Shown here: piece after piece, positions 27,300 through 36,802 of the stretch
Layout of the letters: each line of letters begins with the position of its first letter
How positions within the stretch are numbered: position 1 is the first letter of the stretch
NCBI RefSeq assembly: GCF_900110205.1
Contig: NZ_FOCV01000036.1
Location: forward strand, 1-62,635
DNA: 62,635 nucleotides
Direction: 5' to 3'
Source: Rhizobium tibeticum
GTDB lineage: Bacteria; Pseudomonadota; Alphaproteobacteria; Rhizobiales; Rhizobiaceae
Notes under the pieces: model-generated
The model's input: the letters and a program-made list of their open reading frames with translations, nothing else
Databases searched by the model: none
Told to the model about the DNA's origin: nothing
Position numbers and translations under genes: made by a program

Positions 27300-28961
27300 T
27301 CACTGGATACTTGCCGTCTTGTCCATCTGTCGGCGACACGCGGCGAAAACATCGAGATGCGGATCATACACCTTGGTCGCCACATCCATCAGCCCAAGCA
27401 CGCTGTGGAAGAGGTTGTCATGTGAACGGGAGCCATCCGTCTGTTTGGCCATGCAGCTCATGTCGAAGCCGACGGATTTGGCGAGATCGTCGCTGACCCA
27501 CGCCAGGAACGGCACGTGCGTCTGCTGCGACGGCGCCACGATATACGGCGCACCATGCAGGTAGATGCCGTTCTCGCCAAGCGATTCACCGTGATCCGAT
27601 ACGTAGATCGCTGCACCCGCGACTTTCTCAGAATGCTGCTTGAGCTTGTCGATGACGGTCGAAACAACGTGATCCGTATAGAGGATGGTATTGTCGTAGG
27701 CGTTGGTGATCTCTTCGGCCGTACAGCTGCCAAAGTCATTGGCCCGGCAGTCGGGAACGAAGCGTCGGTACTCATCGGGGTAACGAGCGAAGTAGGCAGG
27801 TCCGTGACTGCCGAGCTGGTGGAGGACTAAGACGCTGTCACCCTTCACGTGATCGAGCCAATCGTCGACCTTGTCGAGCAGGATGGCGTCAAGGCACTCG
27901 CTGTCCTTGCAAAAGCGTGGATCGTTAGACTGCGGCAGCGAGGTATAGGCGACGCGGTCAGTCACGTGATAGCTGCCGGTATCGTTGTCCAGCCAGGACA
28001 CGTCGACCTTGGCGTGGCTCAGCACGTCGAGAAGGTTCTCGGTCGCAAGGCCCTTGCGATGCGTATAGGCCGTCCGCGGATAGATGGAGAACATGCAAGG
28101 AATCGAGATTGCCGTCGCTGTGCCGCAGCTGCTCGTATTCGGAAAATAGATGACGTTCTGCTTTTCGAGTTCCGGATTGGTCTTGCGTGGATAACCACCA
28201 AGCGAGAAATCGTCTGCACGGGCAGTCTCGCCGGCGACGATGACTGTCACGCGCGGCTTGTTTAGACCGGCCGTATTTACCCGATGCGCATCCATGCCAA
28301 GCGGCGCAGCAGCGACACGCGCATCCTCCTCGGACGAGACGGCAAATCCAATGGTGCTTGTGATCGGCGCAAATGGATTTAACCTCTCGAGGATGTCCCT
28401 ATGAGCCCGCCCGACACCCGCAAAGGCCCGGTAGTCGCCGAATCCGACTGTGGCGAAGACCGAAAGGCAAGCCAGGATCACGCCTGTATTATGAGCAAGC
28501 TTGGACAGCACCGGGCGATGCCGGATCCGCACCCACACGATGAGAAGCGACGGCAATATTCCAGTGAGCAGCATATGAAGCGCAAAGCGCACCGTTATCA
28601 AATGCCCTGCCTCCGCGCTTGTCGACACAGCTGCATTTCGGATCATCTCCTTGTCCACGATCACCCCGAACTGATCGGTAAACCAGGACCCGGCGGCTGC
28701 CGCGAGCACGAAAAGGATCAGAAACGGCTTGGTAACGTACTTCGCAGAGAAAGCAGTGAGGATTGCCATGCTGACTGCCGAAATACCGATCGCAAACAGC
28801 ACGAACGACAGACGATCGGTAGCGAAATCGCCATAGGCAGTGCTCCAGAACGCGTGATTTGTCACAGAAAGCAGGTAGAGAGTGGTAGCAACGCAAAGGC
28901 TCACGCTGCCGATTGCGGGCCGCCGGTCAATCAGGCGGGCCTTGGGGGCACTATCTTTCAA
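27300..28961 (-). CDS. Phosphoethanolamine transferase, EptA/MCR-type sulfatase family
   Basis: A 553-residue inner-membrane enzyme that should transfer phosphoethanolamine from phosphatidylethanolamine to lipid A or another envelope acceptor. Five N-terminal membrane helices (to about residue 175) precede the periplasmic alkaline-phosphatase-like domain with metal ligand Glu245 (GETARAD), nucleophile Thr281 (SSCGTATA) and VSDHGESLGENG. The start is a TTG at 28961, needed to keep the first helix, with GGAG upstream. Such modification lowers surface charge and gives resistance to cationic peptides. The receiver-only gene is its convergent neighbour. Confidence 0.9.
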   Translation of the reverse strand: MKDSAPKARLIDRRPAIGSVSLCVATTLYLLSVTNHAFWSTAYGDFATDRLSFVLFAIGISAVSMAILTAFSAKYVTKPFLILFVLAAAAGSWFTDQFGVIVDKEMIRNAAVSTSAEAGHLITVRFALHMLLTGILPSLLIVWVRIRHRPVLSKLAHNTGVILACLSVFATVGFGDYRAFAGVGRAHRDILERLNPFAPITSTIGFAVSSEEDARVAAAPLGMDAHRVNTAGLNKPRVTVIVAGETARADDFSLGGYPRKTNPELEKQNVIYFPNTSSCGTATAISIPCMFSIYPRTAYTHRKGLATENLLDVLSHAKVDVSWLDNDTGSYHVTDRVAYTSLPQSNDPRFCKDSECLDAILLDKVDDWLDHVKGDSVLVLHQLGSHGPAYFARYPDEYRRFVPDCRANDFGSCTAEEITNAYDNTILYTDHVVSTVIDKLKQHSEKVAGAAIYVSDHGESLGENGIYLHGAPYIVAPSQQTHVPFLAWVSDDLAKSVGFDMSCMAKQTDGSRSHDNLFHSVLGLMDVATKVYDPHLDVFAACRRQMDKTASIQ

Positions 28962-29133
28962 TTGGTCGTCTCCGCGTCCAGATTTGGCGTCGACGGAACC
29001 AGGATTGGATCATAGGTAGTTCATGGCCGCCGATAATATTCGCCAGCCATGGCCGGATTTTCTGACAGTCACCTGAACGCTTAAAGGCAAGGCATCGCAG
29101 CCGCCTCTCATGGGCGAGCATACATTGAGCGGT

Positions 29134-30648
29134 TCAGGCCAGCGGATTGCCGTGTTGCTGGCCGGATAGCGTACGCGACACGGCATTGCGCCAACCGGCG
29201 ATCTTCGTCTGCCGCTCGGCCTCCTCCATCGACGGCTGAAACCGCCTGTTGCAAGCCCAAGCCTTTCCGAATTGCTCGTGGTCCGGCCAGACCGCCGCTC
29301 TCGAACCCGCGAGCCAGGCTGCACCCAGCGCCGTTGTCTCCAGAACAGCGGACCGGTCCACCGGATTGCCGACCACATCGGCAAGACGCTGCATCGTCCA
29401 GTCGGAACTGGCCATACCGCCATCGACGCGCAGGACCGTCTCAATGTGATGGCCGCCCCAATCCTTCCGCATCGCGATCAGCAGATCGAGTGTCTGGTAG
29501 GCCACGGATTCGAGTACCGCATGCGCCAATTCGGCAGGGCCGCTGTTTCGGGTTAAGCCGAAAATCGCGCCCCGCGCCTCTGGATCCCAATAAGGAGCGC
29601 CGAGCCCCGTAAAGGCCGGTACCACATAGACCTGCTGATTGGGATCGGCTCGCGTCGCAAGCGTGCCGCTCTCCGATGCCTGTGAAATAAGGCCAAGGCC
29701 GTCGCGGAGCCATTGCACGGCTGCACCGGCGATGAAAATCGAGCCTTCCAGCGCATAGGTCGTCTTGCCGCTGAGCCGATAGGCGATCGTCGTAATCATC
29801 CGGTTGCTGGATGCCACGCAGTCCCGCCCTGTGTTCAGCAGGGCAAAGCAGCCTGTCCCATAGGTCGATTTCATCATGCCGGGCTTGAAGCAGGCATTGC
29901 CGATAGTGGCCGCCTGCTGGTCGCCGGCAACACCGAGGATTGGGATGGCCGCCCCGAAGACATCGCGATCGGTGACGCCGAAATCGTCCGCGCAGTCCTT
30001 GACCTCCGGAAGCATGGCTGCCGGGATCCTGAGGAGGCCAAGAAGCTCGTCGTCCCACCGGCCCTCCGTTATATTGAAAAGCAGCGTTCGCGACGCGTTG
30101 GTGGCATCCGTGGCATGAACGCGTCCGCCGGTGAGATTGAAGATCAGCCAGCTGTCGACAGTGCCGAAACACACCTCGCCAGCCGCGGCACGCTCGCGCA
30201 ATCCGTCGACATTATCGAGCAGCCAGCGCAGTTTCGTTCCGGAAAAATAAGGATCCAGCAGCAGACCCGTCTTAGCGCTGAAGAGCTTCTCGTAACCGTC
30301 AGCCTTGAGACTGTCGCAGACCTCGGCCGTGCGCCTATCCTGCCATACGATTGCCTTGTAGAGCGCCCTGCCCGACTTTCGCTCCCAGACAACGGTCGTC
30401 TCACGCTGGTTGGTGATACCGATTGCGGCGATATCGACCACTGCAACATTGGCGTCTGCCAAGGCTTTCCGTGCCGTATTGACCACCGTGGTCCAGATCT
30501 CGCCCGGGTCATGCTCGACCCAACCTGGTTTGGGATAGGATTGCTTGATCTCTTCCTGCGCGGAAGAGATCATCTTCATCCCGGCGTCGAAGACGATCGC
30601 GCGCGAGGACGTCGTGCCCTGGTCGATCGCGAGAATATGGCCGCTCAT
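29134..30648 (-). CDS. glpK: Glycerol kinase
   Basis: A 504-residue FGGY kinase that phosphorylates glycerol to sn-glycerol 3-phosphate. It has the N-terminal ATP site (ILAIDQGTTSSRAIVFD), the substrate region (ITNQRETTVVWERKSG) and the C-terminal LRVDGGMASSDWTMQRLADV. GGAG lies just before the ATG at 30648. It is the last gene of the glycerol operon, 142 bases after glpV and behind a strong intercistronic hairpin. With GlpD it converts imported glycerol to dihydroxyacetone phosphate. Confidence 0.95.
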   Translation of the reverse strand: MSGHILAIDQGTTSSRAIVFDAGMKMISSAQEEIKQSYPKPGWVEHDPGEIWTTVVNTARKALADANVAVVDIAAIGITNQRETTVVWERKSGRALYKAIVWQDRRTAEVCDSLKADGYEKLFSAKTGLLLDPYFSGTKLRWLLDNVDGLRERAAAGEVCFGTVDSWLIFNLTGGRVHATDATNASRTLLFNITEGRWDDELLGLLRIPAAMLPEVKDCADDFGVTDRDVFGAAIPILGVAGDQQAATIGNACFKPGMMKSTYGTGCFALLNTGRDCVASSNRMITTIAYRLSGKTTYALEGSIFIAGAAVQWLRDGLGLISQASESGTLATRADPNQQVYVVPAFTGLGAPYWDPEARGAIFGLTRNSGPAELAHAVLESVAYQTLDLLIAMRKDWGGHHIETVLRVDGGMASSDWTMQRLADVVGNPVDRSAVLETTALGAAWLAGSRAAVWPDHEQFGKAWACNRRFQPSMEEAERQTKIAGWRNAVSRTLSGQQHGNPLA

Positions 30649-30754
30649 TGTCTTCTCCGGCGCAATAGTTCGCCTCGCCGCCGCGAACGCGCCAGCTGAT
30701 GCGATGGGTCATTCATACGAGTGATGTGGTGCCGACGTTATGCCGCCGGCGTTG

Positions 30755-30785
30755 GCGTTGGCCGGGGATACACCCCGGCCAACGC
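30755..30785 (-). promoter_or_regulatory. Strong intercistronic stem-loop between glpV and glpK
   Basis: GCGTTGGCCGGGG and CCCCGGCCAACGC form a perfect 13-bp stem with a 5-base loop, 5 bases after the glpV stop. Without a T-run it is more likely an mRNA-stabilising end or partial terminator that raises binding-protein yield over GlpK. Confidence 0.65.
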
Positions 30786-30790
30786 GCCGA

Positions 30791-32515
30791 TCATTTCGAC
30801 TGCCAGCTCTTGACGAGCTCGTCGTAGTTGACGGTAACCGGCTTTTCCTTCTCGTTTTCGATCTTCAGCTGGGGAGCGAGGTTACCCTTGGCGACCGCGT
30901 CCTTGTTCCAGTATTCGAGATCATGCTCTTCGGCGAGCTTCGGACCGATATCGCCCTGAACCTTGGCGCGCTCCAGGCGTTGCAGGACCTTCTCCTGTTC
31001 TGCGCAAAGCGAATCCATGGCTTCCTGCGGGGTCTTCGCGCCCGACGACGCATCGCCGATCGCCTGCCACCACAGCTGTGCCAGCTTCGGATAGTCAGGA
31101 ACGTTCGTGCCGGTCGGCGACCACTGCACGCGGGCGGGCGAGCGGTAGAACTCGACCAGACCGCCGAGCTTGGGAGCACGTTCCGTGAAGCTCTTGTCGC
31201 GAATGGTGGATTCGCGAATGAAGGTGAGACCAACATGGCTCTTCTTCACGTCCACCGTCTTCGAAGTCACGAACTGCGCATATAGCCACGCAGCCTTGGC
31301 GCGATCGTCAGGTGTCGACTTCATCAGCGTCCAGGAGCCAGCATCCTGATAACCAAGCTTCATGCCGTCCTTCCAGTAGACGCCATGCGGCGATGGGGCG
31401 AAGCGCCACTTCGGCGTGCCGTCCTCATTCACAACAGGCAGACCCGGCTTGACGAAATCGGCGGTAAAGGCCGTGTAGGTGAAGATCTGCTGCGCGATCT
31501 CACCCTGAGACGGGACCGGGCCGGACTCCGAGAAGGTCATGCCCTGGGCCGCCGCCGGAGCGTAGGCCTTCATCCAGTCGAGGTACTTCTGGATGGAATA
31601 GACCGCCGCCGGGCCGTTGGTGTCGCCGCCGCGTGCAACGCACGAGCCGACCGGACGTGAGTTCTCGTCGACCTTGATACCCCACTCGTCGACCGGCTTG
31701 CCGTTCGGGATGCCCTTGTCACCATTGCCGGCCATGGAGAGCCAAGCATCGGTGAAACGCCAACCGAGCGACGGGTCTTTCTTGCCATAGTCCATATGGC
31801 CGTAGACCTTCTTTCCGCCGACCTCACGACCCGTGAAGAACTCGGCGATGTCCTCATAGGCAGACCAGTTGACCGGAACGCCAAGATCGTAGCCGTACTT
31901 CGCCTTGAAGTCGGCCTTGTTCTTCTCGTCGTTGAACCAGTCGTAGCGGAACCAGTAGAGGTTCGCGAACTGCTGGTCTGGCAGTTGATAGAGCTTGCCG
32001 TCCGGCGCCGTAGTGAAGGACTTGCCAATGAAGTCGTCGATGTCGAGGTTCGGGTTGGTGACGTCCTTGCCTTCGTTGGCCATCCAGTCCGTCAGGCTGC
32101 GTGCCTGCTGATAGCGCCAATGCGTACCGATCAGATCGGAGTCGTTGATGTAGGCGTCGTAGATGTTCTCGCCGGATTGCATCTGCGTCTGCAGCTTTTC
32201 GACGACGTCACCCTCGCCGATCAGGTCATGCGTGATCTTGATACCGGTGATGGCGGTAAAGGCTGGCGCCAGAACCTTCGATTCATATTCATGCGTGGTG
32301 ATGGTTTCGGAAACCACTTTGATATCCATGCCGGCAAACGGCTTTGCCGCATCGACAAACCACTGCATTTCCTTTTCCTGGTCGGCGCGGGGAAGCGTCG
32401 ACAGTTCGCCGACTTCCTTGTCCAGAAAGGTTTTCGCCTCATCCATGCCGGCATAGGCGGAGCCCGCCATGGCCAGCAACATGCTTGCTGTTGTCGCTAG
32501 TAAATGCTTTCGCAT
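30791..32515 (-). CDS. glpV: Glycerol ABC transporter substrate-binding protein
   Basis: A 574-residue periplasmic binding protein with a signal peptide (cleavage after AYA-G near residue 22). It is longer than usual sugar-binding proteins, as is typical of GlpV in the rhizobial glpSTPQUV glycerol transporter described in Rhizobium leguminosarum. The ligand region holds many Trp and Tyr (ANLYWFRYDWFND, DAGSWTLMKS). GGAGG lies upstream of the ATG. It follows glpU by 78 bases and precedes glpK. Confidence 0.9.
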   Translation of the reverse strand: MRKHLLATTASMLLAMAGSAYAGMDEAKTFLDKEVGELSTLPRADQEKEMQWFVDAAKPFAGMDIKVVSETITTHEYESKVLAPAFTAITGIKITHDLIGEGDVVEKLQTQMQSGENIYDAYINDSDLIGTHWRYQQARSLTDWMANEGKDVTNPNLDIDDFIGKSFTTAPDGKLYQLPDQQFANLYWFRYDWFNDEKNKADFKAKYGYDLGVPVNWSAYEDIAEFFTGREVGGKKVYGHMDYGKKDPSLGWRFTDAWLSMAGNGDKGIPNGKPVDEWGIKVDENSRPVGSCVARGGDTNGPAAVYSIQKYLDWMKAYAPAAAQGMTFSESGPVPSQGEIAQQIFTYTAFTADFVKPGLPVVNEDGTPKWRFAPSPHGVYWKDGMKLGYQDAGSWTLMKSTPDDRAKAAWLYAQFVTSKTVDVKKSHVGLTFIRESTIRDKSFTERAPKLGGLVEFYRSPARVQWSPTGTNVPDYPKLAQLWWQAIGDASSGAKTPQEAMDSLCAEQEKVLQRLERAKVQGDIGPKLAEEHDLEYWNKDAVAKGNLAPQLKIENEKEKPVTVNYDELVKSWQSK

Positions 32516-32593
32516 AATATCCTCCCAGGGTTGCGATTGCAGTCTTCACGTTTCAGGCGGCCAGTGCCCCCGGCCATCTGTCTTTCCCTGCCG

Positions 32594-32875
32594 TCACACG
32601 TAGCGGAAGACGCCGATGGCGTAGACTACGGAAATGGCAAGAGCCCACCACAGGTTGGGTCCAACAAGACCCAGCCATGCGAGTTGAATGAACGCTGCGC
32701 CAAGCAGCGATACGAAGAGCCGGTCTCCTCGCGTGGTTTCAAACCTGAGGATTCCCACACGCGGCGAACCGCCCGGCGCAAAATACTCCCAGACGCTCAT
32801 GCCAACCAGCAGCATGAAAATCGTCAGGAAAAACAATGCGGTCGGTAGCGTCCACGCCATCCAGGAAAAATTCAT
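32594..32875 (-). CDS. glpU: Small membrane protein of the glycerol transporter (DUF2160)
   Basis: A 93-residue protein with three hydrophobic segments (about 8-30, 52-70 and 73-90), including WMAWTLPTALFFLTIF. It matches the DUF2160 protein always found between the permease and binding-protein genes of GlpSTPQUV systems. Its function is not known; it may be an accessory subunit of the membrane complex. It starts 16 bases after the glpQ stop. Confidence 0.87.
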   Translation of the reverse strand: MNFSWMAWTLPTALFFLTIFMLLVGMSVWEYFAPGGSPRVGILRFETTRGDRLFVSLLGAAFIQLAWLGLVGPNLWWALAISVVYAIGVFRYV

Positions 32876-32891
32876 GAGTGGTCCTCCCTTG

Positions 32892-33719
32892 TCAGACGCG
32901 GCCGAGCGCGAAGCCCTTGGCGATGTAGTTGCGTACGAAGTAGATGACGAGCGCGCCCGGGATGATGGTCAGCACACCGGCAGCTGCGAGCACTCCCCAA
33001 TCCATCCCTGCAGCGGAGACGGTGCGCGTCATGATAGCGGAAATCGGCTTTGCAGCAGTCGTCGTCAGCGTGCGGGCGAGCAGCAGCTCCACCCACGAAA
33101 ACATGAAGCAAAAGAAAGCGGCGACACCGATGCCTGATGCGATCAGCGGCATGAAGATCTTCACGAAGAAACGCGGGAAGGAATAGCCGTCGATATAGGC
33201 GGTCTCGTCGATCTCCTTCGGCACGCCGGACATAAAGCCTTCAAGGATCCAGACCGCCAGCGGCACGTTGAACAGGCAGTGGGCGAGCGCCACCGCTATG
33301 TGCGTGTCGATGAGGCCAAATGCGGAGTAGAGCTGGAAGAACGGCAGCGCGAACACGGCCGGCGGTGCCATTCTGTTCGTCAGCAGCCAGAAGAACAGAT
33401 GCTTGTCGCCCAGAAACCGGTAGCGCGAGAACGCGTAGGCCGCAGGCAGCGCCGCCAGCACCGAGATCACCGTGTTCATAACCACGTAGATGATCGAATT
33501 AATGTAGCCGTTGTACCAGGACGGATCGGTGAAGATGACGCTGTAGTTGCGCAGGGTCGGGTTCTGCGGCCAGAGCGAGAAGGCGCCGGTGATCTCGGCA
33601 TTCTCCTTGAAGCTCATGTTGATCAGCCAGTAGATCGGCAGCAGCAGGAAGATGATGTAGATCGTCGAAACGACCCAGGAGAAGTTGCCCGCAGGCTTGT
33701 ATTTCATTGTCTGAGCCAT
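32892..33719 (-). CDS. glpQ: Glycerol ABC transporter permease (MalG-like)
   Basis: A 275-residue inner-membrane subunit with six helices and the EAA loop typical of CUT1 permeases (PKEIDETAYIDGYSFPRFF), which contacts the ATPases. The ATG at 33719 has GGAGAGGAC directly upstream, so the longer open frame (to 34148) that runs antisense through glpP codons is not used. It starts 14 bases after glpP. Confidence 0.9.
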   Translation of the reverse strand: MAQTMKYKPAGNFSWVVSTIYIIFLLLPIYWLINMSFKENAEITGAFSLWPQNPTLRNYSVIFTDPSWYNGYINSIIYVVMNTVISVLAALPAAYAFSRYRFLGDKHLFFWLLTNRMAPPAVFALPFFQLYSAFGLIDTHIAVALAHCLFNVPLAVWILEGFMSGVPKEIDETAYIDGYSFPRFFVKIFMPLIASGIGVAAFFCFMFSWVELLLARTLTTTAAKPISAIMTRTVSAAGMDWGVLAAAGVLTIIPGALVIYFVRNYIAKGFALGRV

Positions 33720-33733
33720 GGTCCTCTCCTTTC

Positions 33734-34600
33734 TCACGCGTTCTCGTCGCCGCTGGTCATCACAGTGTAGAAGATCCATGAGAGTAGCAGGATGATCAGG
33801 AAGTAGATGATCGACATTGCCGCTGCCGGACCGAGGTCGAACTGGCCGACGGCCATTTTCACGAGGTCGATCGACAGGAACGTGGTCGAGTTGCCGGGAC
33901 CGCCGCCGGTGACGACGAAAGGCTCGGTATAGATCATGAAGCTGTCCATGAAGCGCAACAGCACGGCGATTAGAAGCACCCGCTTCATCTTCGGCAGCTG
34001 GATATAGCGGAAGACGGACCAGCGCGACGCGCCGTCGATCTTCGCCGCCTGATAATAGGCATCCGGGATCGAGACGAGGCCGGCATAGCAGAGCAGTACG
34101 ACAAGGCTTGTCCAATGCCAGACGTCCATAACGATGATGGTGATCCACGCATCGATCGGGTCACGGACATAGTTGTAGTCAAACCCCAGTGCTTCCAGCG
34201 TATGTCCAAGCAGGCCGATGTCGACACGACCGAAAACCTGCCAGATCGTACCAACCACGTTCCATGGGATGAGCAGCGGCAGCGCCATCAGCACGAGGCA
34301 GACCGGCACACCGAGCCCCTTCTTCGGCATGTTGAGCGCGATGAAGATGCCAAGCGGGATTTGCAACGCCAGAATAATCAGCGAGAAGGCGAGATTGCGC
34401 TGTAATGCCGCCCAGAAGCGGTCGGAATGAAGCGTCTGCACAAACCAGTCCGTACCCGCCCAGAAGAACTCGTTGTTTCCGAACGTGTCCTGCACCGAGT
34501 AGTTCACAACGGTCATCAGCGGAATGACAGCTGAGAAGGCAACGAGTACCAGAACTGGTAGAACCAGAAACCAGGCTTTGTTGTTCCAGGTCTTTTCCAT
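33734..34600 (-). CDS. glpP: Glycerol ABC transporter permease (MalF-like)
   Basis: A 288-residue inner-membrane subunit with six helices; the EAA loop reads PDAYYQAAKIDGASRWSVFRYIQLP. It pairs with GlpQ to form the channel for glycerol. It starts only 2 bases after the glpT stop, indicating translational coupling. Confidence 0.9.
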   Translation of the reverse strand: MEKTWNNKAWFLVLPVLVLVAFSAVIPLMTVVNYSVQDTFGNNEFFWAGTDWFVQTLHSDRFWAALQRNLAFSLIILALQIPLGIFIALNMPKKGLGVPVCLVLMALPLLIPWNVVGTIWQVFGRVDIGLLGHTLEALGFDYNYVRDPIDAWITIIVMDVWHWTSLVVLLCYAGLVSIPDAYYQAAKIDGASRWSVFRYIQLPKMKRVLLIAVLLRFMDSFMIYTEPFVVTGGGPGNSTTFLSIDLVKMAVGQFDLGPAAAMSIIYFLIILLLSWIFYTVMTSGDENA

Positions 34601-34602
34601 GC

Positions 34603-35673
34603 TCAGCCCTCCCTGCCGACGCGCCAGGAATTGGCATAAATGTTGATTGCAGCCGGATCGAAGGTCACCCGTGCATCGGTCGGGATTTCGGAGTCCTCCG
34701 TCACGACGATGGCGATCGGTTGACCGGCAAAGGTGGCCCGCACGACCTTTTGCCGTCCAATGTCCTCGACCCTGTTGACGGTGACCGGCATCCCCTCGCG
34801 GCCGAGATTGATGAATTCCGGACGGATGCCCAGCTCGGTCTTTGCACCAGCGGCCGTTTGCGGCGCATAGTCCAATGACAATGTCTCGTTGCCGATACGG
34901 ACCGCGTTACTCTGCAGCTGGACCGGCAGGACATTCATGCCCGGTGAGCCGATGAAGTAGCCGACGAACGTGTGGCTCGGCCGCTCGAAAAGCTCTGCCG
35001 GCGTGCCGATCTGGACGATTTCTCCCTCGTACATAACGACGACCTTGTCAGCGAAGGTCAGCGCTTCCGTCTGGTCGTGGGTCACGTAGACCATGGTGAA
35101 ACCGAACTGTTTGTGCAGCCGCTTCAGCTGCGAACGCAGCACCCACTTCATGTGCGGGTCGATAACGGTCAACGGCTCGTCGAACAGGATGGCGTTGACG
35201 TCGTTGCGCACCAGGCCGCGACCGAGCGAAATCTTCTGCTTCTGGTCGGCGGTCAGGCCCTGCGCCTTGCGTTTGGCCATACCCCCGAGGTCGATCATCT
35301 CGAGAATGTCACGAACGCGGCGGTCGACTTCCGGCTCGGCGACGCCACGATTGCGCAACGGAAAGGCCAGATTGTCGTAGACGGTCATCGTGTCGTATAT
35401 GACCGGGAACTGGAACACCTGCGCGATGTTGCGCGCCTGTGTCGAAAGGTTCGTCACATCGTTTCCGTCGAAGAGGATGCGGCCATGCGATGGCTGCAGC
35501 AGGCCGGAAATGATGTTGAGCAGCGTTGTCTTTCCGCAGCCGGATGGTCCGAGAAGCGCGTAGGCGCCGCCGTCCCTCCATTCGTGATCGACTTCGCGAA
35601 GCGCGTAGTCCGTGTCCGACTTCGGGTTCGGTCCGTAGGCGTGGCGGATGTGGTCGAGCGTGATGCGTGCCAT
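34603..35673 (-). CDS. glpT: Glycerol ABC transporter ATPase with degenerate signature motif
   Basis: A 356-residue MalK/UgpC-type ATPase with a C-terminal TOBE domain. Walker A is canonical (GPSGCGKTT, 42-50), Walker B has Asp165 and Glu166, and the switch His199 is present (VTHDQTEAL). The ABC signature is not LSGGQ but LTADQKQK (140-147), and the D-loop reads TVIDP. It should form a heterodimer with GlpS, in which GlpS supplies the good signature. It starts 11 bases after glpS. Confidence 0.92.
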   Translation of the reverse strand: MARITLDHIRHAYGPNPKSDTDYALREVDHEWRDGGAYALLGPSGCGKTTLLNIISGLLQPSHGRILFDGNDVTNLSTQARNIAQVFQFPVIYDTMTVYDNLAFPLRNRGVAEPEVDRRVRDILEMIDLGGMAKRKAQGLTADQKQKISLGRGLVRNDVNAILFDEPLTVIDPHMKWVLRSQLKRLHKQFGFTMVYVTHDQTEALTFADKVVVMYEGEIVQIGTPAELFERPSHTFVGYFIGSPGMNVLPVQLQSNAVRIGNETLSLDYAPQTAAGAKTELGIRPEFINLGREGMPVTVNRVEDIGRQKVVRATFAGQPIAIVVTEDSEIPTDARVTFDPAAINIYANSWRVGREG

Positions 35674-35684
35674 GTCCTTCTCCC

Positions 35685-36761
35685 TTAAGCCTTTGCGCCA
35701 GTTGCGATTGCGCGACCGTCGGTGCCAAAAGCCATGACATGACGCGTGTCGAGGTACACGTCGACCTCTGTGTCGGGATCGATGTTGTGAATACCGTGGG
35801 CGAGCATGACCCAGCGCACGCCATCGAAATCCAGGTGCACGAAGCTCTCGGAGCCGGTAATTTCCGAGATCTGTGTGCGAGCCTGCAGCCTTGCGGCGGC
35901 CGGGGTTTGCGGCGAAAGACCGAGGTGGTGCGGATGGAAGGCAATGGTGACCGCACCATCGGCCATTCCGGCCAAATGTGCAGGCACCGGCAGCATCGTC
36001 GCATCCTGCCTTTGGAACACTCCACCAGCCTTTACGACATCAATGAAATTGAGCGGCGGATCGGCAAAGGTCTTTGCCGTGACAAGATCGAACGGGTTTC
36101 GATAGACTGAAATGGTCGGTCCGAACTGGGTCACACGGCCTTCCGAAAGGGTCGCCGTGTTGCCGCCGAGCAGAAGCGCTTCGGAGGGCTCCGTCGTGGC
36201 ATAAACGAAGATCGCGCCGGATTGCGCAAAGATTTTCGGCAGCTCGGCCCGCAGTTCCTCGCGCAACTTGTAGTCAAGGTTTGCGAGCGGCTCGTCCATC
36301 AGCACCAGGCTGGCATTTTTGACGAGGGCGCGAGCAAGCGCCGTGCGCTGCTGCTGGCCGCCGGAGAGATTGAGCGGCGTCCGGTCCAGATAGGGCGTGA
36401 GGCGCAGCAGATCGGCGGCCTTGCGCACTTCCCTGTCGATCGTCGCCGCATCCTTGCCGGCAATCCGCATCGGCGAGGCGATGTTCTCGTATACCGTCAG
36501 CGCCGGATAGTTGATGAACTGCTGGTAGACCATCGCGACATTGCGCTTCTGCACCGGCATGCCGGTCACGTCCGCGCCGTCGAAATGGACCGAACCACTC
36601 GTCGGACGATCAAGCCCGGCCATCAGCCGCATCAGCGACGTCTTGCCGGACAGCGTCGGCCCCAGCAGCACATTCAGCGTGCCTTTTTCAAACGCAAGAT
36701 TGGTCGCGTGGATATGATACTCCCCGCCTACCATCTTTGCGGCGTTCCGCAATTCAAGCAT
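35685..36761 (-). CDS. glpS: Glycerol ABC transporter ATPase lacking the switch histidine
   Basis: A 358-residue MalK-type ATPase with TOBE domain. The signature is canonical (LSGGQQQR, 132-139) and Walker B has Asp156 and Glu157. Walker A is unusual (GPTLSGKTS, 34-42), and the H-loop reads VYATTEPSEAL with Thr190 where a catalytic His is expected. Its defects are thus the mirror image of those in GlpT. It starts 41 bases after glpD. Confidence 0.92.
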   Translation of the reverse strand: MLELRNAAKMVGGEYHIHATNLAFEKGTLNVLLGPTLSGKTSLMRLMAGLDRPTSGSVHFDGADVTGMPVQKRNVAMVYQQFINYPALTVYENIASPMRIAGKDAATIDREVRKAADLLRLTPYLDRTPLNLSGGQQQRTALARALVKNASLVLMDEPLANLDYKLREELRAELPKIFAQSGAIFVYATTEPSEALLLGGNTATLSEGRVTQFGPTISVYRNPFDLVTAKTFADPPLNFIDVVKAGGVFQRQDATMLPVPAHLAGMADGAVTIAFHPHHLGLSPQTPAAARLQARTQISEITGSESFVHLDFDGVRWVMLAHGIHNIDPDTEVDVYLDTRHVMAFGTDGRAIATGAKA

Positions 36762-36802
36762 TCCGGTTCCCGTGCCTCCTCAACAGCGGGGACATTACCG
36801 CT

